A stretch of DNA of 64,000 nt from Episyrphus balteatus (GCF_945859705.1 NC_079136.1:6055501-6119500); one strand, 5' to 3'. Shown: positions 45,618 through 57,558, numbered from the stretch's first letter. Notes: generated from the sequence alone by a model not told the origin. Translations and numbers: made by a program.

Positions 45618-46300
45618 ATGAAACTTTTCTATTTTGTTGGAATTGTTGCGGTAGTAGCGGTTGGAGTTGTTGTTGAAGCCGCTGAATCCGATGTTAAAAG
45701 GTTTTTTGAACATTTGGAAGTCATACCAGACGTTATCTCTAAAAGTCCATCGGAATTCCTCAAGGTTGATCATTTGAACCTAACTTATTTATTCCATCAA
45801 TTAAAATGATATTCTTCATCTAGATAAGCTATGACAGTGGGGTTTTTGCAGACAAAGGAGTTGAACTTACGCCAACACAAGTGAAGAATCAACCTAAAGT
45901 CGAATGGAAGGTCCAGAAAAATACTTTCTACACTCTAATCCTAACCGATCCGGATGCACCAAGCAGAGCTGAACCAAAAATGCGTGAATTCCATCATTGG
46001 TTAGTTGTAAACATTCCTGGAAATGATATCGCCAAAGGGGAAGTTCTAACTGAATATGTTGGTTCGGGTCCACCAAAAGACTCTGGATTGCATAGATACG
46101 TTTTTCTGCTCTACAAACAGCCAAAAAAACTGGAGTTTGACGAGAAACACATTACAAAGACATCTGCCGAAGGACGTGGCAACTTTTCGGCCATGAAGTT
46201 CGCTGACAAACACAAATTAGGAACTCCTTTAGCGGGTAATTTTTACCAGGCTCAATATGATGATTATGTACCAACAGTTCATAAACAGATTGGATTTTAA
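45618..46300 (+). CDS. PEBP-8: secreted, canonical phosphatidylethanolamine-binding protein with one intron lost
   Basis: Exons are 45618-45764 and 45824-46300, about 207 residues. The signal peptide is [22 protein letters not shown] (split here: hydrophobic residues 4-19, cleavage probably near 22), then [18 protein letters not shown]. It has the full family signature: [21 protein letters not shown] near residue 90, FHHW near 106, [24 protein letters not shown] near 130-141, and a C-terminal [14 protein letters not shown]. Both pocket histidines are present. Intron 1 keeps the shared phase-0 position (59 nt), but the second intron found in the other seven copies is absent. The [14 protein letters not shown] start and signal peptide recall the insect antennal protein a5 group, by memory only. 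AATAAA is at 46361-46366. Confidence 0.93.
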
Positions 46301-46877
46301 TAGAGTGTTACGCGGTGTCAGTTGAGTGTTATTTAATTTAGTATATTTCTGTTTAAGGTGAATAAATTTGCAGAAATTATTTAAATCACTTTTGTTTTGA
46401 TTTTTTTTTTTTTGTTATAATCAACCGGATTTTGTTATTTCATCTTTGCCATCATCAAGTGTTATGCAAGAAGTGATTTAAATTATGGTGACATATTAGT
46501 TTCGGTAACATGAACTACCTACTTTAGAACTGGTTAGACAGAAAGTTAGATCTTGCGTTGATTTGGTTTATACCTAGTCGTAGTTTTTTTTTTTTCTGCT
46601 GGAGTACGAAAGTAATGCATTAATTATGCAGGTGTCGCTATCTACCAGGTTTTAATACCTGATTTTGCATTGATATCATAACTTATTCACCATGAAAAAA
46701 AGTGACTGGGACAGATACGGGGATAGTAGCAGTTAAATTTTGTATGCATTTACAACTTGAACAACTGGTTGGTGACAAATTTTTGACCTTGCAATTGCTT
46801 ACCCTAGAAGTTTTGGCTTTATTTAACACAAAGGAAGACATTTAATGAAACATTCCTTTAGAATTACAACAATAGGT

Positions 46878-46992
46878 TTGTTCCAGACTTTTTGTGCACT
46901 AAATTCGGCAGTCTGTCAAATTAATGAGAGTTGGGAGAGAATTCTCTCAGAAGTAATTAAACTACGAAAGACTGCCAAAAAGTCTGGAACAA
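46878..46992. mobile_element. 115-bp MITE with 17-bp perfect inverted ends
   Basis: The left end TTGTTCCAGACTTTTTG (46878-46894) is exactly mirrored at 46976-46992. The interior also carries a mirrored GGCAGTCTG / AGACTGCC. No clear target duplication. Related wording (GAACAGACTCTG, AATTCGGCAGTTG) occurs at about 49137-49180, so the family may be dispersed. Confidence 0.6.
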
Positions 46993-47099
46993 GTTGAACA
47001 CCATTATACAACACAATTTCATATTTTTTGATTTATTCGATAAACATTAACACTTTTTTAATGCAAACACACGTAAACGCGATTCAATTTAAAATAAAA

Positions 47100-48961
47100 T
47101 GCACGACTGGGTCGCACGAACTTGCTCTTAGAGTAAAAGTTGCTTAAATTTTAAGGACTTTTTATATAGAAATTTGGAAAAAAAAATAAAATTCGTTTAA
47201 AAAATAAATAAAATAAAATCTGAAATTAAATTGCCCTCCAAAACAAGTATGCAGTTTTGATTGATATATTAACATGCATTTTTAGAAAAAAAAATTTCAA
47301 AATCGTTAGAGCCGTTTTTTAAAAAACTAATTTTTTATAAATAATTTTTTGGAAAAAAAGTTTTAAAATAAAATTGGTATGCCATTTTGTAGAGATCACT
47401 AATCAACATCTAAAAACAAAATTTCAAAAAAATTCAATGACACGTTTTCGAAAATTTGATTTTTCAAAAAAAAAATTTTTTTTTAAATCCAAAAATTAAA
47501 ACATTATACATTATAAATTATTTTTTTCAAAATTTTATTTTTGGGTTATATTTAAATTATATAATTGCTTCTTCACAAAAAGTTTCGTTGAAATCAAATA
47601 AGCAGTTTCGGAGATAATCGGATTTGAAAAAAACGGTTATATGGCAGGTACCGTTAATAATTATTTTCAAAAAAAAATTTTTTCATCGAAAGATAGACCT
47701 TAGCTTAAAACTATTATTTGAATTTTTTTAACAAAATCGTTGGAGCCGTTTTAGAGATATTTTAATTTTACTAAAATCGGTATATGACAAGTACCGTTAT
47801 TTTTGGTCCAAAAAAATTAATTCCAAAAACCCCTCTGGAGATTCCCCAAATAACGCTACACACCAAGTTTGACATTAATCGGTCCATCCGTTTAGGCTGT
47901 AGCTCCATATACAGACAGACAGACAGACAGACAGACTGACAGACTGACAGACTGACAGACTGACAGACTGACAGACTGACAGACTGACAGACTGACAGAC
48001 TGACAGACTGACAGACTGACAGACTGACAGACTGACAGACTGACAGACTGACAGACTGACAGACTGACAGACTGACAGACTGACAGACTGACAGACTGAC
48101 AGACTGACAGACTGACAGACTGACAGACTGACAGACTGACAGACTGACAGACTGACAGACTGACAGACTGACAGACTGACAGACTGACAGACTGACAGAC
48201 TGACAGACTGACAGACTGACAGACTGACAGACTGACAGACTGACAGACTGACAGACTGACAGACTGACAGACTGACAGACTGACAGACTGACAGACTGAC
48301 AGACTGACAGACTGACAGACTGACAGACTGACAGACTGACAGACTGACAGACTGACAGACTGACAGACTGACAGACTGACAGACTGACAGACTGACAGAC
48401 TGACAGACTGACAGACTGACAGACTGACAGACTGACAGACTGACAGACTGACAGACTGACAGACTGACAGACTGACAGACTGACAGACTGACAGACTGAC
48501 AGACTGACAGACTGACAGACTGACAGACTGACAGACTGACAGACTGACAGACTGACAGACTGACAGACTGACAGACTGACAGACTGACAGACTGACAGAC
48601 TGACAGACTGACAGACTGACAGACTGACAGACTGACAGACTGACAGACTGACAGACTGACAGACTGACAGACTGACAGACTGACAGACTGACAGACTGAC
48701 AGACTGACAGACTGACAGACTGACAGACTGACAGACTGACAGACTGACAGACTGACAGACTGACAGACTGACAGACTGACAGACTGACAGACTGACGAAC
48801 TGACGAACTGACAGACTGACAGACAGACAGACGGACTTCCGGGACCCACTTTTTTGGCATTGTCTACCATCGTAATGTCATGGAAAAATGTTATCTCAAC
48901 TTTTTTTTTTTTGTATACGAATGCATAACTTGATATATAGTACCTATATCGCAAGTAAAAA
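47100..48961. repeat. Dispersed repeat, copy B, with expanded satellite
   Basis: Homologous over its length to copy A (30690-32638) but without the Tc1-like insertion. It contains the long (CTGACAGA)n block. The ends match copy A: GCACGACTGGGTCGCACG at 47101 and CTATATCGCAAGTAAAAA at 48961. The palindrome arms share short blocks with it (GGTACCGTTAATAA), so these repeats are related. Confidence 0.85.
47912..48833. repeat. (CTGACAGA)n 8-bp satellite, about 107 units
   Basis: A nearly perfect 8-bp repeat, bordered by CAGA runs and ending in ACGGACTTCCGGGACCC. The period of 8 is not a multiple of three, so all frames cycle through an eight-residue pattern on the minus strand; the 359- and 322-codon frames (Ser/Val/Cys/Gln/Leu) are artefacts. 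The homologous block in copy A has only about ten units. Confidence 0.95.
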
Positions 48962-49356
48962 TCACTACAATTTGATTTGTTTTCTTCTCAATTTATTTGT
49001 TTGACATACGTCAACTTTTCATTTGACAGAGCTCATATTTCTGCCGGAAGAAATTCTCTGGGCTAAATTTGTCAGGGTGGAGAAATTTTTTACTCTCTCG
49101 TGAGCGCTCTCTTCTACACAATTTTTGAAGTTGGGAACAGACTCTGACCAAAAATAACCAAAAATTACTAAATTCGGCAGTTGCAAACTGAGTGTGGAAC
49201 GGACCTAATGGTTAATTATATTGTTTAAATTTTGTTGTACGTGTATATGAGTATGATGTTTAAACTAGATTAATCTGGATGCAGTTTGTTTAGTTGTTAA
49301 ATTAAGTTTTTAACTTGTGATTTCATTTGAATGATGTTGGAAATAAGTAATAGTAA

Positions 49357-49566
49357 GGGCCAGTTGTACAAACGTGGGTCAGCCTCGGATCAGGAATTTA
49401 ACCCACCGATTTCGGCGGATTAGCTGCGGGTCAACTTCGGTTGAAGCACGAATGTGGCTATATCTACATATATGAACCTTGAACCAGTGTTAAACTTCAC
49501 CCTTGCTGCCGATTTCAGAAGGTAAAAGTTGCTGAACCACGGATTAAATATTTGTACAACTGGCCC
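49357..49566. mobile_element. 210-bp MITE, TAA target duplication, ends GGGCCAGTTGTACAAA
   Basis: A perfect 16-bp terminal inverted repeat at 49357 and ending 49566, with TAA directly outside both ends (49354-49356, 49567-49569). Short length, a 3-bp TWA duplication and GGGCC ends fit a PIF/Harbinger-type MITE. No coding region. Confidence 0.85.
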
Positions 49567-49569
49567 TAA

Positions 49570-51127
49570 GAGGGTAATTTTAATGCATCGTTCCTAATTT
49601 TCGGCATTAGCACATACATTAGAATGCTTAGTGATTAACTTGAAAAAAATTGGTAACTATAATATCATATGGGTTTAAGAAGTTATAAACTATCTGAATT
49701 TATTATTTAACCCTATTGTAAGTATAATGTGAACCAGTCTGGATGTCGGATATAAGCTCAGAACTTAAAAATTAAATACCTACAACAGCAATAAACATTT
49801 CATATTTAAATCTGGAGAGTTGGAGCAATTTGGATGCTACCTATTTAGATTCGAAATCAGTGCACAGCAAAATTCTTTTATTTTATAATAAATTATATTT
49901 AAATTTAGAAAAATACAAATAAAACTTTTTGTCGACTCTTCATTTCTATCGAATTATCTACTTTATAATTTAACCTTCAGCAGTTTGTAAAGGAAAAGAT
50001 GTAAAATGTATCTGTTGAAGTGTAATAGTGAAGTTTTGGACATTTTATTTTTATAGGATCCAACCTCAAAAGTCAAAATAAAGCCGTTTTAAGAAATTCA
50101 ATCAGCAAACGTACGGTATTTAAGTGATCAACACTTTATTTATAAAATGTGTTTACATAAATCAACGTGTTTTGAAGTCTAAAATAAAATGATTCTTTTA
50201 AATTAAAAATGTCAAGAAATAAAGAAGATTTTACCATTTACATATTTTAAGTCGGAAGTCTTCTTGACAAGACACCCCGCAGAAATCTTATAACTTTAAC
50301 AGATGCTCATGCATTAGTATTAACTAATATTTTCATTAAGATTACTGCAGGATTTGTTAAAAATTATGTTTTTGATTTTAACACCCGAAAAAAAAATCCA
50401 AACACACAAGAAATACATATAAACAGATCTGGGAGGACGACGACGGCGACGCATTCCACTACAGCTGGCCGCTGCCACTTGACAAAGTTTTAACCTAGGA
50501 TTGATTTTCCAATTATCAAGTTTACTTGAACCGACTAGCATTTTTACTTACTCATATCAGTCTAGATTAACTTGTCAAGTGGTAGCGGTTGTGCAATGCG
50601 TAGTGCGTCGGTCTCCTAATCGCTAGGTTGTGAGTTCAAGCCCTGCTTGTCAATATTCAAAATCTTATTATATTTGATAAATTTATGACTTTCTTATCCA
50701 AAAGAATTATCTTAAACTTGATTTCTGTACTAATACCATTTCCTCAGCTTAGAGTAACCACATAAAATTTATTTCAATAAGTGATTAAAAATAAAAAAAG
50801 CTTTTAAATCTTATCAATTCTTTTACACACATACATCCTTATTACGATTGTCAACTATCAATTGATAGTTGATAAATTTGGTGTTTTAAAATCTAATTTG
50901 GGGGAAAACTGATCATATTTTTAATGGAATTTTTCAATTATATTTCTAATAATAACGGTTGGCATCATTCTTTGTTTTCAATTTTTTTGCAAATTAGATA
51001 ATATGAGATCGAAATTTATTTTTTATCAATTATATCAATTGATAGTTGAAAATCGTAATAGGGGTGATAGTATAATAATATGTATAAGGAATAACTTTAT
51101 GTTGTTTTGAATTTATTTAAACATTTA
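49570..51127. other. Gene-poor interval
   Basis: No gene recognised. A tRNA-like stretch lies at about 50593-50645 (see rejected list). A small GC-richer patch at 50420-50480 reads as Arg-rich on the minus strand (frame 50541-50320), with no family recognised and poor composition after it. CAACTATCAATTGATAGTTG at about 50851 is a perfect 20-bp palindrome, and a partial copy recurs at about 51028. Confidence 0.4.
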
Positions 51128-51847
51128 GGCCCATTTGCTGAAACGAAACTTAAATGGTTAAGTAAATCCTAAAGAGCTAAGTTTTACATAACGGTTTGCT
51201 CGAATTTCAAACTATGTCATAAACGATCCTAAGTTTAACATAACTTAGGGGGAAGAAATTGTAGAACATAAGCAGTTAATGTTCTACTTAAGCATTTTTA
51301 TTAAACGAAAAAGAAAAGAATGCGGCTTAAGAAATGGATGTATGTAGTCAATTATCAATTTAATAGAAATTTACTCACTTTTATTAGCATTTACCATCTA
51401 CAGATGGAAAAACTTTCAACAGAAATTTTTGAAACACTGTTTACTTTTTGTTATCATAATTTTCATTCTTAGTTTTGTCAAACGCACACATTTAAAAATT
51501 AAATTCTTTCAAATGAATACTTTTCAAAATTAAATTTAACATATATTTTTGGTCACTTTCACTATTGAATCTTTTTTTTCTGTAATAAAAAGACACAAAC
51601 TTTTCTTAACAACAAATTTGTTGCATTCTAACTGCTTAATTTTCTCTAAAACAATTCGAATTTTTTGACTTTTCTATCGATTTGACATTTGGATTTGAAG
51701 TTCTCAGCGGTTTATATCATGAAAGTAAATCATTGCTGAGTTCCATATAACTATTTTTTAGCAATGTAGAATAAAATAAGAAGAACTTAAGAACTATGTT
51801 TGACCTAGTTAGGATTCAAATTTATGACCCGTATGAGCAAATGGGCC
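51128..51847. mobile_element. 720-bp element, TTA target duplication, ends GGCCCATTTGCT
   Basis: The left end GGCCCATTTGCTGA and the inverted right end GGCCCATTTGCTCA agree in 13 of 14 bases. TTA flanks both (51125-51127, 51848-51850). The interior is A/T-rich, with further imperfect inverted pairing (ACTTAAATGG and CTAAGTTTTACATAACG near the left). A PIF/Harbinger-type non-autonomous element is the best fit. Confidence 0.8.
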
Positions 51848-51850
51848 TTA

Positions 51851-53040
51851 GATGTACATAATTAATTTTTTAATAATTTTGTCACCATATAAAAGTGCAT
51901 TTAGCTGTTTTCTTTCAGTTGCAGGTATTGAAATATACACATTTTTCATTTTGATCAAGTTTATGTTTTTATGCATAGTGCTTCTTGTTATAATATCAGA
52001 TTGATAAGATTGGATTTGGCTAAAATAGTTACTATTTCAAGAAATTGAAAGAGTTGAGTTATTTAGTTTTTTTGAATGATTTTTAACATCTTGAAGGAAC
52101 AACGAATATTCTCTAGCGTAATTTTGAAAATTCGCGGTGACCGACAACGGTTGTTGCAGGCAGGACTATCAAAACTGAACATTCTTTTTCTCTTCTTCTC
52201 CTTTATCGACGACAGTCATGATCTCGGAGGGACCACAACTCTCTCATTTTACTGCTTCACATTATGGATCCGCATGTGGGGTTCAAAACTGGACATTATT
52301 CTTTACTAATGTACTCTGTTCACTGTTTTTATCATGAACATCGAAAACCAAAATATTTGCCCCCTATTTAGAATCTTCAAGGAAGGCGACCGTGAATAGC
52401 CTTCGGAAATTATTTCCAAAAAAAATTTTAAAGAAAGAAATTTTTTGCCGGTACTCAAAAATTTTTAAGGGAATTTAGTTTGGTGAACGCTTCTTTTTTA
52501 TTGTATCTTCAACGTGCTTCTAAAGCTCTACCATTTACTACGATACATATCAGTACTTGCACCTCTTAATCAATTGTCATTCAAGTTCCGAGCTGAAAAT
52601 CTTTTAAGTGACCTTTTCTTGCTTGAACTTAAGCATTTTTGAGATATGTAAGTTGGGTAAAAATTTTTTTTTTTTAATTTTGACCGTCCCAACCCGCCAT
52701 TTTGTTCTTTGTCATGAAAAAAAAAATGTCTGAAAAATTTATAAAAATTGAATAATATTTAGAGGTCGCTACCGGCATTTAAAGCTTCATGGTATAGTAA
52801 ATTTGTGGAATTAATTTCAAAAACATGAATTATGTTTTGTTTAAACATTTTTTATTATTTATACAAGGTAATATACCAGCAGTTTGCCAGAAAACCATAG
52901 CGGTTTGATTTGGTTGAGATAAGATCATCGTATTGGAGGGGAGGGGGGTGGTTTATTCCCCTGTTTTTAGCCTGGACTGGAGGGCAAATTTTCTAGGAAT
53001 TTGACTTAGATTGGAAAAAAATCATTAAAAATCGACGGTT
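51851..53040. other. Gene-poor interval
   Basis: No confident gene. A 77-codon plus-strand frame (52076-52309) lies in a patch of more balanced composition (52130-52280, including CGACGACAGTCATGATCTCGG), but I recognise no family and no splice context. The rest is AT-rich and unremarkable. Confidence 0.35.
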
Positions 53041-53048
53041 ATATCTAC

Positions 53049-53417
53049 CAGGGGCGTACGTTGAGTTGTGGGGGCCCCGGGACAAGACTAAATTATTGGG
53101 CCCCTTTGATATAGAAAATAAGAACAAATAAAAAAGTATGTACATATACGCCCACTTATTTTTTTTTTGAGGCCCCTGATGTACCTATCATTTGTTGGTC
53201 GCGAAGAATATGCAAGTAATAATTTTTGGGGCCCCAAGATAATATGTAATTTTTTTGTTTCTCTTGTGTCCGAAGTAATTCATGTCAAATATCGTATCTT
53301 TTTGCTTCGATACTTTTATAACCAGTTGGCTTCTCTGCATTGTCTCCTTACGGGACCCTGGCGTGTTGGGGGCCCCGGGGCACCGCCCCACTTGCCCCAA
53401 TGGTGTGTACGCCCCTG
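53049..53417. mobile_element. 369-bp hAT-type MITE, 8-bp TSD ATATCTAC
   Basis: The ends are CAGGGGCGTACGTT and, inverted, CAGGGGCGTACACA. ATATCTAC stands on both sides (53041-53048, 53418-53425), a perfect 8-bp duplication. Subterminal GGGGCCCC-type stretches occur at about 53071, 53230 and 53370. Open frames across it are chance products. Confidence 0.9.
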
Positions 53418-53425
53418 ATATCTAC

Positions 53426-55767
53426 AATAACTTCCTATACTTTTTTGGAAAGCTAATAATTCTTTTATTATATTTTTAAATAAATAAAGCTCTTTCAAAG
53501 AATAGTTTTTGAAAAAAATATTTTCAAACTCAAAATTTTTAAAAAAATCTTTCAAACAAACATTACAAACTAATTTTTCTCAAAATAGTATGTAATTAAA
53601 TACCCAATCTTGAGGATGTGACCAATAGAACTATATATAAGCCGTTTATACGATTATGTTTTAGAAGCTTTTTTTGTTTAGATTTTTGTTTGTTTATTTG
53701 AATTGAAAAGCCTGATATGGTTAGTTAAAAAAGCTTATATCGTGAGTTCTATTGACCCCATAGCCGAGATTGAGGTGTCCAGATTTAGGAAAAATAATAG
53801 AGTTTCAGCTTGTATATTTATAATTTCAAATAGTATAAATTTAGCCCATTCACATTAACTGGAAAACTTACGTTATTTAACCCCCCAAAAACCGTATAAA
53901 GCACAAAATTAGAGTTGTCAGACCTTAGAAATCGACATTAACACGCGTATGGCTGCAAAACTGCGTACTTATATTTTGGTTATATCTCTACTCCCAAAAT
54001 TTTCTCGGCCTACTAGCAAAAAAACAGCTTTTTTCTTACTTTTGACTAGTACATGGAGAGTTTCGGAGTTAGATTACTTCTACAATACGATGGTGACAAT
54101 AACGATTGTGGGCTCATTTTATAGGTAATTATAAGTACTACAATTCATTCTTGAAGAATTATCCAAACAAATCAAAAGTTCGTCAGATATATGAAAAAAT
54201 GTCATTTTGTCCCAACCTTGCGATACAAACCCGCACTTTGACCAACTATAAAATTTTATTTAATCAACTCACGGAATTGTTTTGTATATCATTTCTTAGA
54301 TAATTTTATTGTTAATAAGTCTTACCTTTGTCATTTTTTGTTAAAATGAATAACAATGGAGCTATTCAATAAAAACGATACCAATCTCTTTTCCAAGATG
54401 GCGGCTGTTCCCAACCTCCAATTATCCCAACAAATTGACTTTTATGATAAGGACAACCACCCGAACACATTCCATGAAAAAAATTTTGTCCCGCGAAAAA
54501 TGCGATTTAAATTACTAATTTCCCTGGGCTATTATGTAATTAAATACTTATTTTATTTTCAAGATTCAATACTTTTATTAATTTTAATTTAAAAAGAGAA
54601 AACTAGATGCAAAAATGTTTTGTCGTTTTAGAGAAATTGAAAAAATTATCCAAAACTACTTTTTATTTGAGAAAGCCCTTTATATTTTTGTTTCTACGTG
54701 GCTGATGGGCTTGCTGATAAAATTAATTTATGAAATATTAAGTTTTCTTCTATTATTTTTGTACATTCAGAGTTGTTGGAGGACACAATAAAGTGACACA
54801 GTATTAAAATAACCGAGAATTAATCCTTTTTTCATTGATATCCCTTGAAAACTGAACTGTGAATTTTTCGTATATCTGGGATGCCCGTTGGCCGTTGCTT
54901 TCGCTGGATTCTAGCTGTAATGTTTTTGAGGCAATTTATTTTACTTTTACTTTTTTGCCAAGTTTCATGAGTGTACAATTTTTTTTTTATTTGTTGATTT
55001 TATGTACTATTTTACCTGTATTATAAATTTTTTGCACTCAAAACTAATTCTGAACAGCAAGTGTTTCGCTAAAGACCTCGACCTTGTTGATGATTTTGGA
55101 CGGAATTTCAATGTTACCACTTCTTGTGTTCCAAATTCGGCAGATTAAAATCCGTTTTCAATAAAAACGCAATTTTTTAAACGAAAAACAATTTAAAAAA
55201 AATATATAAACAAGCACTTGATAATAACAATCATATTTTCTTATTTTTAAAGCATTCAAGAAAAATATTTTTTCCTATATACCATTTGGCTTCTCTTCCT
55301 TGGTTTTTGTCTTTTCTAACCATTTGCCCAAATATAACATTTTTGAGATTAAAAAACAAGCTTCTTTAATATTTTTTGTTTGTAATGAAAGAATAATGCC
55401 CGAGTTTCTCAGAAGGTAACATTCTTTCGCTTAGGATAATGGTAAAAATGATATTTAACCTATCAACCAAATTTCCGGTTTTCTCCTTGTTACGTTTGGG
55501 CAATTCCATGGTAACTCACGTTACATTCACAAAAATTTCCAACACATAAATAATTTTTTTTTTTGTCAATAAAATATTTAGGTAACTCACGTTACATTAT
55601 TTTGGTAACTCATGTTACCTGTGATTTGTAGTTGTAAATGTAAAGAAAAGATGCATTTTCACTTAAGTTTTTTTTAAATCGAATATTGTGTAACGAAGCT
55701 TGCTTAAATGTTAACTTATTTTACCAATAACGAGGGGGTGTTGTCATCGTCACTATTAGACTCATCA
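53426..55767. other. Gene-poor interval with one dispersed repeat
   Basis: No gene recognised on either strand. 54955-55030 repeats part of 6895-7030 (GCCAAGTTTCATGAGTGT, TTTTATGTACTATTTT). A short triplicated GGTAACTCACGTTAC / GGTAACTCATGTTAC occurs at about 55509, 55580 and 55603. Frames such as 54106-54303 and 54356-54592 lack recognisable content. Confidence 0.4.
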
Positions 55768-55774
55768 TGTTTTT

Positions 55775-56458
55775 ATGTCGTTTTCCAAAATTCAAGGAGT
55801 GACACTCCTAGCTATATAATCACTCCAAAAGGAGTGAAAAAAATTGAAAAAGGAGTGCATTTTTGGAGTGAATTCTTCACTCCCAAAATTTTGAAGGAGT
55901 GACGGAGTGATTACCAATACTTCTACATTTGACTTCATGGACTGCTTGTTAAATTGTTGGGTGGTTGTTTTAATTTTGTTTGTGAAGGAAATTATATTTA
56001 TTTACAAAAAAAATTCAATAAAGTATTGTAAAAAATCACTAAAAGTGAATTTAAAAGATTGTGTTATTATTTTAATAATTATTTCGTATTACAAACACAT
56101 GCAAAGCAAACGTCAAATCACTCCAATTGTCAAATTCTTCGTGAACAAATTCCAAAATTGCACGAAAAAGGAGTGATTCACTCCCATAATTCTGTGGCAA
56201 CAAGGAAAAACAACATAAGTCAGTTTTTACAACTTTTCAGGAGAGCGTTTTGAAAGTTTTGCTTCCCATAAGGAGTCAATGCTAATGTCATTTTTCTTTT
56301 ACCTGTAATTCATAAACCGCTTAAGATAAAAATACGAAAAAAATATGGTAGATAGAATCGCTTATTGTGCATCAGATTTTGTGAAAATCTCAATTTCGAC
56401 ATAAGTTGACTTATGTTGTTATTCCTTGTTGCCACAGAATTTTGGAAAACGACATTAG
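55775..56458. mobile_element. Foldback element carrying a nested GGAGTGA-motif insertion
   Basis: The left arm ATGTCGTTTTCCAAAATTC (about 55775-55793), continued after an insertion by AATTCTGTGGCAACAAGG.. (about 56187-56216), is mirrored in one uninterrupted piece at about 56412-56458. The interruption, about 55794-56187, contains GGAGTGA or TCACTCC at 55796, 55820, 55831, 55865, 55877, 55896, 55904, 56118, 56170 and 56178. The right arm therefore shows the uninterrupted site. No protein. Confidence 0.7.
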
Positions 56459-57212
56459 TTTCCTTGTTTTTCCGTCATTTTCATCTGAAATTCTTCTGTT
56501 GTTGGCAAGCTTATGCTATAAAAATGCTTTAAGATTATTTAAACTCCCTGAATTTGATGTCTATCCATAAGGGAATACAACAAAGAATCTCTTCTTGCAA
56601 CTTGCAAAAAGAGTTGACGTTTGTAAATAGAAATTTTCTAATAAAAAAAGCATAATTTGTTCAAAATTCGTGTCCACTTTTTCATAAAATTACCCGTTTG
56701 CTGATTTAAAATATTTTTTAAAATCAGAACCTAAATTAGAACGAGCCCGTTCACAGTTTTATATGAGCATTCAAACCGAAAAACGATAAATACATACTTT
56801 AATTTAACGAAAATAATAAAAAAAAAAAAATAAGCTGGAAAATCGTTTTCACCACCCTTAATCACAGAAAGCTGTAAAATTATGTTTAATACTGTTTTAG
56901 AGCAGGTGATCATACAGAAAACTTACCAAAATATGTGTACTCGTCTAAAACAAAATGCAATTAAAGCACTTTAAAAATTTTGGAAGGAAGGAAGATATAT
57001 TTTTCAGGGAGAAAATTGCAGGGAACTTGAAATTTTAAATAGAAACTGATTTTTCAGGTGAAAATTGAAACTAGAAAAGTTTTTGTTATTTGGCCCACCA
57101 GGCCAATTTTCAAAGCCAAGTAGCGACTCCCAAATTTTATCGGATTTGGAAAATTTTATTTTGACAATTTTTTTTTCATGAGAGGGAACCATTTGACGGG
57201 TTGGGAGAATGT

Positions 57213-57558
57213 AATCACAACAAAAACATTACTGTTAAAAAGTAGCCAGGTTCTCCTATGTTGAAATTATGCTGGCACAAAAAGTACTGAGATGTAAAAG
57301 TGTACCAAGTTCTAAAGTTTGGGTTCAAATTCGTATCAATAAAATTTTGATTGTTCTCTTGACAATTTTTCTTTTAATTACCGATTTTTAAAGTTATTTC
57401 AAAAATTGCCAAGTAAACAATCAAAATTTTATTGATACGAATTTGAACCCAAACTTTAGAACTTGGTACACTTTTACATCTCAGTACTTTTTGTACCAGC
57501 ATAATTTCAACATACAAGAACTTGGCTCTTTTTTTAACAGTATGTTTTTGTTGTGATT
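57213..57558. repeat. 346-bp hairpin (foldback MITE)
   Basis: AATCACAACAAAAACATTAC at 57213 is mirrored by TGTTTTTGTTGTGATT ending 57558. The inner arms GTACCAAGTTCTAAAGTTTG (57301) and CAAACTTTAGAACTTGGTAC (about 57452) match exactly, as do the stretches around them. The turn lies near 57385. The 57574-57374 frame is a shadow. Confidence 0.85.

Noticed and set aside
47912..48833. CRISPR-like regular repeat
   Set aside because: An 8-bp unit without spacers in an intron-bearing eukaryotic genome; a simple satellite.
47875..48954. 359- and 322-codon minus-strand frames (Ser/Val/Cys/Gln/Leu repeats)
   Set aside because: Entirely a reading of the 8-bp CTGACAGA satellite; open in several frames because the unit lacks stops on that strand.
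50320..50541. 73-codon frame with an Arg-rich stretch (MRRRRRPP)
   Set aside because: Derived from a short CGT/CGC-rich patch; the rest is AT-driven and no splice context or family is visible.
50593..50645. tRNA-Arg(CCT)-like sequence (TCTCCTAAT loop, GAGTTCAAGCCC T-arm-like)
   Set aside because: Neither the anticodon stem nor the acceptor stem pairs and the D arm is unclear; at most a tRNA-derived SINE fragment.
52076..52309. 77-codon plus-strand frame in a less AT-rich patch
   Set aside because: No recognisable domain, no neighbouring exons; noted only as a candidate for RNA-seq.
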